Source: Lichenostomus cassidix
Lineage: Eukaryota; Chordata; Aves; Passeriformes; Meliphagidae
Direction of reading: 5' to 3'
DNA length: 64,000 nucleotides
Assembly (NCBI GenBank): GCA_008360975.2
Contig: CM039193.1
Span: 10,530,501 to 10,594,500 of the forward strand
The translations under genes and the position numbers were made by a program. Positions 21,151-32,810 of the stretch are shown in pieces. Numbering within the stretch: the stretch's first letter is position 1; every line of letters begins with the position of its first letter. The notes beneath the pieces were generated by a model that saw nothing but the letters and a program-made list of their open reading frames with translations, searched no databases and had not been told where the DNA came from.

Positions 21151-22374
21151 AGATAATTACGGGAGCTGCCCGGGTCGGGGTCTGCCCACGCGGGTTTGGG
21201 GTGTGTGGGTCGGGCTCGAGCACGTGCTGCGATTGTGTGCACATAATAGCTCATTTGTTGGCTCTGACTGGGACGGAGATCAGGAGGAGCAGAGGCAGAG
21301 CTGGGGAGAGCCGTGGTGCCCCACATGCCAGGGAGCTCAGGGAGGGGATGTCTCCTCCCAGCAGGGCCATGGGGAAGGTGAGAGTGTTGAGCATCAGTGG
21401 GAGGTGGCTGGTGGCCATGGTGGCTGCCAGGGCTGTGAGAAGACCTCCATCCCCACAGCCCCAAATATCTTGTTTACACGTTTGGTATCTGTGGGGCTCA
21501 GAGGAATCGGTCACAGGGTGATAGCTTGGGGATCTGATGGGGTTCTGAAGCAAAAAGTGAAGGAGCCAGGCAGTAGTAGCAGGATGAAAAGTGACAGGAC
21601 AAGGGAAGGAAAAGTGATGCTGATGTTCACAGGAGCCCTTTCCTCCAGGTCCTTGCCTCACTGGCTCTCTTCTCTACTGCTGCCCACATGGGAGCTGTTT
21701 GGCCACAGGCTGGACTCCAAAAGAGAGGAAAGGCCAAACCCAAACCTGGAGAGCAGGAGCTCTGGCAACATTAGCAGCAGGTCAGCACTGTGCCCAGCTG
21801 TAAGGAGCAGATTTGCCTCTGGGCACTGCTGGACACCCAGGGTTACACCTGCCAGACCCACCATAATGCTCATGGTCCCTCACATAACCCCAGGGTCCAG
21901 GAGTGATGGATATGGGCCCACAGACCCCTCAAACGAGGGGTGATGACACAAGGTTTGAGGCAGGACCTCACCGTAACACCAGCTGGATGAAGCAGAAACT
22001 TCCCAAGGGCTTGTCACAAGTAACATCTTTGAGCCACACCCCATGGAGATGTCCTCTCTCCCTGCATCACAAGCAGAGCTCCCTCCTCACCTGCAGCCCC
22101 ACCTCACCGTGGGTACACCACCCATCCTGTATGTGCTCAGGTGGGGATAGAGAAGCTGGAGTTCTGCACTCCTGGATGAGGCTGCAGGCAGCAGAGCTGG
22201 CTTTCCAGGAAGGACCAGCAGCATTGAAGTTTCCATTGGATGGCAGAGGGAGAAATCCATCATTGCCAGGCAAGCAGCTCCTGAAAGGCAGAAGCTGAAG
22301 ACAAGGACTGCTGCAGAGGTCTGGCCTTGCCAGCAGAGCATCACCCAGGACAGCCTAGTGATTATCTGGGAAGT

Positions 22375-22830
22375 GGGACAGGATGATTAGTAAGTTAAAA
22401 TCAACACTAGCAAGTGTTTATTTAACACACACGATTCCTTATCTGTCCAGGAATAGATTGCAAAATTATTCAAAACTCTTCAGTGTAAATTATTCTCAGT
22501 ATAAAGATTGTTCAAATTGCAAGCTGGGAATATTACTGTGAAGTGTACAAGGTATGTGGTAAATTATGTAACCTATTTGTGTAATTTATAAATTGAGTTA
22601 CATAAATTAGCTACACCAGGTACAGCATGAATGTCAAATTGTATTGTGACTCAATTGTCACAATAATGGCTCAGCATCAGATTAGCTAGAGGATTAATCC
22701 AGACAGTACAAAGTCTGGATGTTACAAATAAATAAATATAAATATCAAACTGTACACTAACAGCTCAAACTAGAAAGTTATTAGCATTAATAAAGTGCAA
22801 CCACTCAATTACTTGTCAGGGGAAGTAAAA
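22375..22830. promoter_or_regulatory. strong candidate enhancer-type AT-rich block
   Basis: About 450 bp of complex AT-rich sequence starting at the compositional step in the window. It carries GATTCCTTATCTGTCC (GATA-type), ATTGTGACTCAATTGTCACAATAATGG (an inverted repeat around CAATTG), GAGGATTAATCCAGAC (a perfect GGATTAATCC palindrome, OTX/paired-type) and many ATTA cores. No transposon is recognised. It may be a developmental enhancer, but this is unverified. Confidence 0.4.
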
Positions 22831-25280
22831 TGAGGCAGAGTCAGCAGGATCAGTTTGCTTTTCAGTTTATACAGATGTCCCCACAGTCAGTGCCCTGCAG
22901 AGTGCTTCAGGGAAGGCAGAAAGTACCTCAGCCTTCTCCAGAAGTCCCTGTCTCACTCCTGGGGTAGGCAGTATCTCTGTTAACAGTAAGGGGCTACAAA
23001 ATCACTGATGACTTTGCATTAAGAAGTTTGGACTAAGGGCACCATTACACTACTTTACACTGCATACAGGTGCATGGAAAAGTCCATTAATTTATTGTGC
23101 AGCTCTGAAACTCACCTGCCATACTCACTAACCCAAATTTTCATGGCTTGGAGAGCCCTTAGAAAACCTGAACCAAGGCTATTAGTTTTTCCCAAGGTAA
23201 CAGTCAAAGGTACATTTTCAACCACTCCTTTTCCTCGAGCACTTCCCCTTCACTCCCATAAACTATTCAGTCCCCACATTCAACATGTGAGGGACAACCC
23301 TGGGCCAGGCACAGCCTCTCTGGACACATGGACACCACAACAGGGAAGGTGCTTCTCCTGCAGTCTGCAGGTAGAGATCTCATATAGCTTAAAAAACTTG
23401 GACAGGACTTTTGGGAGAATATGTAGGGATGTACAGCAACAACAAGAAATATTGCAGACCGGTTTGTGAATTACTTAATCCTAAAATCCAAGACTGGATG
23501 GAAGGGATGGAATTCCTGTGGACCAGATGGAGCAAGGAGAGCAAGGAAAGCCAGGAGCTCTCCCCAGAGAGCCTTGCTCACAAGGTAGCCCTGGGGGCAG
23601 GAGCAAGGCTGAGCCACGTTTCATGCTTTTTGTTCCACTGTTCACATCCTCAAAGGATGGTGAAGACTTCCAAGTTTCAGAAATTTTCACCTTGTACTCC
23701 TCATTAAAATCCAATTTTCTTTCAAGCTGAGAATGGCAGAATTCTGCCCTCCTGAGAACAGCTGTGATTATGTTGTCATCTGCATGCTCGGAGTGCTGCA
23801 AGGTCTGTAGCAGTGTTAGAGCTCCCAGTCTCAGGGGTGACTGCAAAGTGATCTGGAGCACAATTCTCTTGAGTGCAGCTTAATAAAACCTCCCTGTACT
23901 GGGTGTGCTGGGTATTTCCAGAGAGCTGAGTTTGGACCTCTCAAGCAATCCCACAAGGTAAGCACTAGTTGGCAGTGACCAAGTTCACAGTCAGAAGAAT
24001 GATAAAGATCACCTTCAATTTATGGTGTGCACATGGGTCACATTTTTCTGTGCCATTCCTTGCAGTGTTGGATGAAGTTTTTCTACCCAGCAGAAGAACC
24101 ACACTTTGAAACATCTGCCCACCAGTGACAAAGAAGCAAATGTATCTCTCCTGATGTCACACTTGGTACTGTCACCTCAACATTGGATTCCTACAACCTA
24201 GAGAGATCTAATCCCATTCATTGCCTGAAGGTAACTTCAAATAAAACTCCCTGAGTTTTGGATCAGCAGTGAACAATACAGGACCACCAGCAGCCTCAGA
24301 AGAGGACATCTGCTTTCTTTTTTGAGGAGATGAGGAGCCAGACCCTGCTGGCTGAGGGTACTTTCACAAAGATAATCTGCTTAGACTCTGAAGCATGAAT
24401 CCTCTTTTTTATCTGTTTAGCCACAGAGTAAATGGCAACCCTTTCCTTCAGACAGCAGAGTTCCTTTTTCCTGGCACTGGGGAATGCAGCTGGGTGGAAC
24501 CAACAGCTGGCACTGAGGTTTCACAGCTGGATTTCCTTAGCAGGTTAGGGAAAGCAGCCATGAAGTATATTAAATATATTACTGTGGATATTCCATTTTG
24601 TAAACCACCCTCCAGTTTGGGAATGTAAACTTCAGGATACCAGAAGGCAGTATATAAAAATAACTAGAATGGAGTCTTCAAACAAATGGATGAGTATTTT
24701 CTCTTTTTTTAACCTCTTTAATTTAAAGACTCCACAGCACTGCACAAGCACCTGTTTTAAATCTGGAAGAAGCCCAGCACACAGATAATTCTACAGCTTT
24801 CAGCTTACACTCTGCTTGGACACCCCTGTGTGCCTTCCCACTGCAGAGCCCTGAGATGCAGTGACAGAACTGTGCTTGGGAGCAGGCACTCAGTCCATGT
24901 GGCCACCACAGAGCCACAGTGTGATCCATTTAATCCAGTAAATTCCAACCCAAGGAACTTGCCATTAGTTGGCATCAGCACTCTGGAAGGTAAAGAGTAG
25001 AGGAGAAGTCCCAACAAAAAACTGATTTTCCTTTGTAAAAGAAAAATAAGTAAATAAAGATTAAAGGGACTATGAAGGCTGTTTCAGTGAGGCAGTCCAC
25101 AAAGAACAATTTCTCTGCCTTTTGTAAGCTTTTATTTTGGCTGATATGATTTAAGCTAAGGCCTGAACTGGCATTTCCCCTCTGTCTCATTAAGAGCTGC
25201 AAAGCTCTGTTGCAGTCACTGGCCAGGCTTCCTCAGCAGTTGAAAGGCTACTAAAGGAAAAGTAAAGAATTAATTTTTAA

Positions 25281-25304
25281 AAAGCCATGTTCACACATGG
25301 CTTT
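25281..25304. other. perfect hairpin, 10-bp stem
   Basis: AAAGCCATGT-TCAC-ACATGGCTTT forms an uninterrupted 10-bp stem with a 4-nt loop. It is too short for a microRNA precursor and has no terminator meaning in a vertebrate. It may be only a chance inverted repeat. Confidence 0.6.
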
Positions 25305-25379
25305 ATCAAATGGCAAGAGTTCAAATCTCTCCCTTGGTTCAGCCACTTGGAGGAGGACTGCAGGCAGCACTGGCAGAGT

Positions 25380-25540
25380 TCCTGTTTACTTGTTTTATGA
25401 TGGTTGTAACGAGGAACCCATTAAATTAATAGCCGTGCTTTATTTTTAATGTTATGTTTAGCTAATCCTGACTTACAGTAGCACTCCCCATTCAGAGAAA
25501 ATAAAAACCCAAGTCACTATGACGATGGACTCCATCACCA
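25380..25540. promoter_or_regulatory. candidate regulatory element
   Basis: AACCCATTAAATTAATAGCC, a TTTATTTTTAATG stretch and GACTTACAGTAGC form a complex AT-rich block with isolated CpGs (TAACGAGG, ACGATGG). Confidence 0.25.
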
Positions 25541-27419
25541 AGAAAATGGGTATGGAGGGATGCTCAAGAGGTCACAGGAGGGGAAAAATAGCATCCTTTC
25601 CACTCCTCCTGAGGGAGTGTCACTCATGTCCTCCACTATTGGCCATTACAGAGATTAACTCAGACAGTTCAAGGATTAAATAACACAAAAGCTCTGCCCC
25701 ACTGTCAGGGAGGAGATTCCCACCCAGAGACTCCAGCAGAGCTGCTCATGCACAGACACACACAGAAAGGATACAGCTGGGGTGTCTGGCTGACTCCAAA
25801 CTGTTTTCTGGTCTTAAATGCTGAAAGTTTTTTGGGTTTTTTTTTTTAATTCTGTAGAGCAGGCAGTAGGAAGTGTATAGGACTGAACTGCACGCACCAG
25901 TTTGCCAAAAATGTTAGCAGTAGATGGGAATGAAGACAACTTACCCCACAGCTGTCACCCCAATATCAACTCAGTATTCAAAAAGGATTTTGAAACTGAG
26001 CTTTCAGGGATCCATAAGGAGGCAAACAGATTCTAACTCCTCAGAAACATCCACGTGAGCCAAAGGGCTTTGTTTCAGCTCACATCAATTAGCAAACCTG
26101 TTCCAAAGATACCAGGAATTATTTTTAAACATACTTTCTGAAAACAAAGGAGGATCAAAGTAGAAATCAAAATGAGATTCCAGGTCCCTGCTGCCTCTTC
26201 TCCTGAACTCCCTGGGACAGCAGGCCTTCCATGCAATAGCTCCCACAGGGAACAATACAGGGCAGCAGGAACCAGACAAGTGCTATCAACATCTTGTAGC
26301 AAATGGCACAAATGAAATGGCTGGATAAAGCACAAGCTATTCCAACGAAGGAAACCAGGGAGAGCATCTAATTTAGGCCATTCACAAGGGGAAACCAGCT
26401 TCAGGAGCAGTTAGCTACATAGCCCTGAGGGAACAATTGATTTCAACTTGGAAAGAAAAGTTCGTGTGCTGCTCTCCCTAGGAAGACGGCAGAGGAAAGT
26501 TTCCTGCCATGCTCTGACCTCTATAAAAAGTCTGAAAGAGCACACGTGTCATTAAATCCAAGACACACTTTTGACAGGGAGCTCTCCTGAGACCAGTGGC
26601 TGCTCCATTTGCTTCCTCTGGCTTTGCCCCAGGCTGCAAAACTACCACTCTGCCAGCACAATTACACACCAGAATGGGAGATGGAGGGGCAGCATTACCA
26701 GCCTGAACAGCCTCAGCACAGAGGTGACACAGCCCAATCACTTCAGTCCACATCAGCCTTTGCTCCCCCAAGGAACTGAGAACTGGGGAAGTGAGGAGAA
26801 TCCAACACACAAGAGCAGAGTGATAGGGCTGGCAAGGCAGGTGAGTCAGTTCAGGAATATCACATTCACCTTGTCCAAGGATAAAACCCACATGAATAGG
26901 AGCAGGTGGGGGGTTACATGTCACAGGACACTGAACAGTGTTTTGGAAACACTCCCACAGGTTTCCAAAAAAGGGCTGATAATGCCTCAGTGCTGGATGC
27001 AACAGCTCTCTGGAGGGGGGCACAAGACAAGGGAAGAAAAAGGTGGTCCTGAGACACGTACAAGACTGGCAGTGAAGCACCTTAGGGAGTCAGACACAAA
27101 CAATTTATCAACAAGTTGCAGACAAACACTTTTAACCAGTTTGGAAATAAAAAATAACAACAACTCGAAAGACAAATTGAAAAATTCTGCTTGGAAAAGG
27201 AGCACACAGCATGAGATCACAGGATTCAGCAGACTATAAAATAGGAAATGAGACTTACTCTTCTCCCCCTACAGCTACACAAAACCCTCCTACATAGATT
27301 ACAGACACACTTGGCAATTGCCTTCCTCCTCCCGCCTCTCCCGTTATGGACAAGGCAGAGAAGGTAGCTGCCTAAATGCAGAGAGGATATTAGATAAAGC
27401 ATCTTGCAAAGTCAAGTGT

Positions 27420-27850
27420 GAAATATTAACAACAGGAGGCAACGGGTTGAGTTTTTATGCAAGATCACAAATTTGGTGCTTAGAGCGCCGGTGATGTTCT
27501 TGCACACTGGAATCTCAAAGTGCCTCTTGTTGAATGTTTCATTTAAAAAGCTATTGAGGCCTACTGGAAAATTTTTATCAGTTCTGTTATTTCCTGTATC
27601 TTCTCTAAGTTCACTGTTTTTGTTCTTTTCCCTTCCTGCAATGCTAAGAAATTATGCATGAATAAAAAGGTTGTTCTTTCCATTCATCTGGCAAGTTTTA
27701 AAACAATTCATACTCTTAAAGCAGGCACTCTGCAAGCTGTATTTTCACATGAAATTACCACAATTGTGCACATTGCATCCGAATCACTGGAAGCATTTGT
27801 ACACAAAATTACCCAATTTGCAGAGAACTGCAGTAACCAGGCAGGCAAAA
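27420..27850. promoter_or_regulatory. candidate regulatory element
   Basis: AT-rich, non-repetitive sequence with retained CpGs (GGCAACGGG, AGAGCGCCGG). It also has POU/homeodomain words (AATTATGCATGAATAAAAAGG, GAAATTACCACAATTGTG) and a pyrimidine-rich centre. No coding frame stands out. The combination resembles ancient conserved non-coding sequence. Confidence 0.3.
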
Positions 27851-28839
27851 TGGACATGCACTGCTCAGCTGAAGGGAGCACTGTGCCCAAGCTGCACCTG
27901 GCTGTGGGCAGGTTTGGTTTTAGTCAGTGAAAGAGGCCACAGATATTCCTGGTCACAAAAGAGCTGCTTTTTATCCAGCACATGCAGCACAGACAGCAGC
28001 AGGGCTGGCTGCCTCTACCCCACCTCAAAGTTGCCTTTGGAGGAAACTGCCTCTAATTCAGCTTCCACAATGGATTCAGACCTTGTTTATCCTGCTGTCC
28101 TAGCTGCCCATTAATGCCAGCTGTGGCAGCAGCAGTGTGGTTAAGACATCTATTCAATACTGACCACAAGGCTCCAGGAATAATGATCTCTGCCACTCTG
28201 GAGCATAACTGACACCTGCTGTCACAATCTTGCACAGAAAAAAAATTGCTCCAAATGTCCAACAAGCAGTCAAGGAGAAACATAAGGAGAGGGAGCCCAG
28301 GAGAAGGTTCAGGGCTTCTCCCCTCTTTGCAAGGGCCTTGGTAGTACAGGAGCAACAAAAGTGAGGGGGAAAACATTCGCTCAAGAAGTTCTGTTACCTG
28401 AACATTTTTTACTTGGACAGCAGCTGAGACTTTGCAACTGAACTTCATCTTCAGCAGTTTCCTGTTGACATCTCTGGTGATTGTGTTTTCCCCCAGGCTC
28501 AGGTATCTGTGCTAGTGATTAGGGCAACAGCAGCAACAAAACTGCTCCTGGGCACTAGGAAACACCGAAGGAAAGGGACGGCCTGAAAGGCAGATAGGAC
28601 CACAGTCCCCACGGACACAATCACCAAGAAGTTTGTAGACATTCAGCACAGAGTAACTAAAATCAAACCCAACGTGGCAGGACAGAGGAGTTTCTCACAT
28701 CAAGGCTGCACCACAAACAAATGTCTGTCCTCAGAGACTTTTGGAGACAGAGTTAGGCAAGGCAGGATTGAAGTGCAATGACAAGCAAGAGGTGTATTTT
28801 TAGCTAACAATCCAGCAGTCCCTCATCTGGAGGTACTGG

Positions 28840-29250
28840 ATGGCCTTTGAGTACCACTTTGTCCTTGTTGGGCTGCAAACAGCCGCAATGCACCTGGCCA
28901 GCATTAGCTGTAGCTGTTACATTTATGATTTTATGGCTGATTTTTCCCCCCTACCCTCTATCGAGTTCACTGTCTGAATGATCACATCTGTTTATGTTCC
29001 ACAGACACCTGCATGTCTTGAGATGACAGCAACTCCCCGAATGCTGTAATCAGTTATTTCTCAACAGAGGAATTGCCAATTTGGTAAATAAAGCTCATTA
29101 TAAAAGAACATGAAAATGTATTACAGTTGCCTAACAGAGAAAATTGCCCAGTGCCGCCAAATAATCAACCCTGGCATCACAGTCCCCCCCAATTTAGGGC
29201 AGCTGAAATAATGACATGCAAATTACTCATGCCAAGGCAATGCTGGATAA
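28840..29250. promoter_or_regulatory. strong candidate enhancer-type block with octamer
   Basis: About 400 bp of complex sequence. It contains a perfect octamer ATGCAAAT at 29216-29223 within TGACATGCAAATTACTCATG. It also holds GCATTAGCTGTAGC, TTTATGATTTTATGGCTG, TTTGGTAAATAAAGCTC (FOX-like) and CCGCCAAATAATC. No transposon or exon signature is present. It is among the best regulatory candidates in the right half by motif content. Confidence 0.4.
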
Positions 29251-32200
29251 GGGCAAGAGGAAAATGAGGAAGAGACAAAATACGTACTTTTCTCTTCAGA
29301 CCAACAACAATTTCAAACCCAGTCAGGGATAGACCCTAGTGTTATATATTTCTGCCTGCAGAGTCAAAAGTTCTGTGGCCATCCCAAAGTAGATCCAAAA
29401 GCTGGCATGGCAGTGGCAGCAAAAGCCCACCCAGTCCTCCTCCAACAGATCTGAGGGCACTAAGTGTCCTATTTTGTTTTGGAAAACTTGCTCTTCCTCC
29501 CTTGGGGACAGCAAGTTTGACCTACACAAAAAGATGCAAAGCTGGAATTTTTGCAAGATCTGAGACTAACAGACATAAGCCATGGGTAAGCAAACATTAC
29601 TTCTGAGGATGAAAAGTGTCATGGCACCAGCTCTCAATAAGAAGGAAAGGCATTTTGTTGTGTAATGAAGATGTAAAGCACTAAGTTGCTGTCTAAAGGA
29701 AAAAGAGACGAAGCAGAATATAACACAGAAAACAATTCTCAGCCCCCCTCATCCATTTTCATAAACACTGCATTAAACTCTGACACGACCTCCAAAAATC
29801 CATGTTCACATTCTTCAAAAACTGTCAGATACAGTCAGAGAGGACAGAAGCAGCTAATGCTGCCAGAGAAGCTCTACCCAGAGAAAGGGAATCAAGTCAC
29901 CAAACTAGACCTGCTCCCCTGGTTTGCTGACAGGCCTTTTGCAACTCTGCCCCACCTACCTCTAGGAGAATATGATTCCAGATGCACCCAGCTTCCTCCA
30001 TTCTTCACACAGCAAGGAGAGGGCTCAACATACAGCACAAGGCTGAAAGGGACGGTGGTTTATGGCAGACAAAGCAAGAACTGCAAACAAGAGCTGGTGA
30101 AAAGAAAGATAACTTGGGCTCTGCATCCAGCAGGCAAAGGTTTTTCCAGTATTCCCCACCACCAGTTCCCTTCCACCAGGACTTTGCACCAAGTACTTTC
30201 AAATAAGCCAGTCATCCTGGGAGCAAAACGAACAAGTTTTGTGATTTATAAACTGTGACTTGAAATATTTCTATTCCTCACACCCATTTGGAGTTTTTGT
30301 TGGCATCGGCAACGGGCAGAAAACAGCAATTTACAAACTCATGGGACTGAAAATATCTCACAGCACACAGTGACTGTTAAACACTTTATTGTTATGGAGG
30401 GAACCTTGGAAGGGAAGGAATCTGCCTGCTGGTGTAACCAATGGGAGCATGCTAGGAACAGTCAATCCTAACAAGCTAGTCAGGGTTACTTCCAAATACT
30501 TCAGACCCCTTTTTCCAGAGCAAACAAACAGAGGCAACAGCTCTTAAAACTCAGATGTAAGTTGATGAAACCAAAGCTACAACAGGGTGAACCAGGCTCA
30601 GGTTGGGCAAGACCCCAAGTTGTGCTGGAAGCACCTGGGGTCAACATAATTCTTTACATTGCAAAACAATAAAAAGAAACTATAGCATCCCCCTCTCCTA
30701 CGACCCTTCTTCCAGCTCCAGGAATGTCCTCTGAGACTGATGCATGCAGGCAGTTAGAGGAGGAATCATGTTGTATTGTCTTGGGTCATGGAGGGCAGAA
30801 GGCACTGGTTTTGGTCAGTGTCTGTCCAGAAGGATGCTGGGGCTTCCAAGGGCGTCTGTGGTCCCTGTCCTCTGCTTTTTGGCGGATGATGTTTATCCAG
30901 AATTAACTAACAGCGCCTGGAGAGAAAAGAGACAAAAGAAAAAGGCAGAAAGCTAGTTATGCAGCTGTTGACATGGGAATGTTTCCATCAAAAATGAAAG
31001 AGTAGCATTGGCAGGGTGAAAATCCCACAGAAAAATCATCAGGTTTCACCTATTGCAAAATGCAAGATACTCAAGGGGAGAGGACTGTGGAAGCAAGAGA
31101 GCAGCTCATGATACCAAAGGTGAGGCTGATTCTATGATCAAGAACATATATTCAGTTGCAACAATCAGGATTGTAAATTCAATGGCCTGCAGTGGGAGAG
31201 AATAGCCATGATTTCAGGTAAGCCTTAGAGCAGCAAGGTCACAAGACTAAGTGCAGCCCCACACTAAGTCCTACCTCACCAGGACACAGGAGCACTTTGA
31301 TTAGCTGCCATCAAACACCCACCACTCACTCATCCTGGAAAAAGATCAACATAAGAGCACTAGAGAAGGGAGAAGAAGAAAGATGGGGACTCAGAGACTG
31401 CCCTAACTCCTGATGTATCTGACAGCCTTTATTCTATTAAGGCCCAAGCCTCCCTAACATTCAAAGCAAAATCACATCTGCTTTGTCCCCACTGAAATCT
31501 AATAAGAGGTACCTCCTCAGATCCTGCAGGTATCTGCATATGAGCTGTGAGCTTCTGAGGGTTATTATAAGACAGAAGGCTTCAAATGTTTTTAGGATGG
31601 AGATTGCAAAGTCTGCTGCGGTCTCTTCCTATTTTTCTCTTATCACCTCTATGAAGTCAAAGAAATCAAACCAACAATGCCATGAGCCATGGATGAGAAC
31701 ACACCAGACAGCAACTATAACACCCCTCCCTCTGAGAATCTGAGATATCAGTGCTGGATCCCACTTCACAACCTGGGCAATCAGCTCTCCTGCACCAGCA
31801 ATGGTATCATTGTGCCAGTGAACTGCTGCTACAGGAACAGCAGAATCACGGGGGGGAAGCCCACCAACAGGCTACTTTTTTCTCACGCTCTGGATATATG
31901 CAGGTCCATTTTGCAGAGCAGACAGTACTCATCTGTGTTCAGAGGGCCCAGCTAAAGCCAGTAAGATAAAGACAATTGAACATTTCATTGCATACAGTCT
32001 TATCAGCCGTTTTTATTAGGGCTGTATTTGAGCTCACTTCTACTCTCCAGATATTTGCCTTTCTGAGGAGAGGAACTGTGATTTCTTCACTGTGAATCAC
32101 AATGGAAAATATCACAAAATAATGATGCTAGCACACTTGGCACTGTCTGTCAGAAGGTGAGGGTGTCATTTGGGCTACTTCTGCACAGCAGGCTGGTATT

Positions 32201-32723
32201 GGCTGATACATGGTCAATGTAGACTGAGTGTGCTGGCCTTGCATCTCCAAAAGACAGCCCCATCTCTGACAACAATGGACTGGAAAACCTTCAAAAGAGA
32301 AAATTGTTCACCAAATTATTTAGACAAAGGTTATGCAGAAACCTGACAAATGAACCATCAATAATACTCCACTGATTCTAACTTCCCAGGTATTTTTTCT
32401 CATGATTAGTGCCTTAAAAGTTATGCACAGAACAATAAATTTTAAAAACTCCAATAGCACTCACTGAAATTGCAATGAGTGAAGCACTAACAACTCACGA
32501 TCAATTTTGCAATAAAGTAATTTGCTGTATTCACATTGTAACACTTCAGTGAAGTGTCCAGGAATGCTACATTTTGTGAAAAAAACCAAAATCACTTATG
32601 TGGCTACTCTGTGGTTAACCCTTCTGGAAGACAAGAAAACTTCTTTTTTTGAAACAATTTTTAACAATAACATAGTTACACAATTTCAAATCACAACTGC
32701 TACATATTTCAAACTCATCTAGT

Positions 32724-32810
32724 TGCAGGTGTCTCTACCCATGGCAGGGAGGCTGGAACTACATGATCTTTAAGGCCCCTTCCAACCTAAACCATTATAT
32801 GATTCTATGA
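32724..32810 (+). mobile_element. CR1 LINE 3'-end fragment
   Basis: Contains the CR1 3' signature GTGTCTCTACCCATGGCAGG, then CTGGAACTACATGATCTTTA, CCTTCCAACCTAAACCATTA and a terminal ATGATTCTATGA. It lies on the plus strand, heavily 5'-truncated and without coding sequence. This is strong evidence that the genome is avian, or at least sauropsid. Confidence 0.92.

Larger units (their letters stand above)
20111..22374. other. non-coding transition region
   Basis: No gene is recognised. It holds a short tandem repeat at 20392 and an AT-rich block at about 20800-21150. Next comes a compact CpG patch at 21170-21232 with a perfect E-box palindrome AGCACGTGCT at 21219-21228. GC content then declines toward 22.3 kb. 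Confidence 0.45.

Noticed and set aside
25319..25327. GTTCAAATC resembling a tRNA B box
   Set aside because: No matching acceptor stem, D arm or anticodon arm could be folded around it. The nearby hairpin does not fit a tRNA.
29686..30258. 190-codon plus-strand open frame
   Set aside because: It starts at TTG rather than ATG, has no homology I recognise and no promoter or splice signal. A frame of this length is not surprising by chance.
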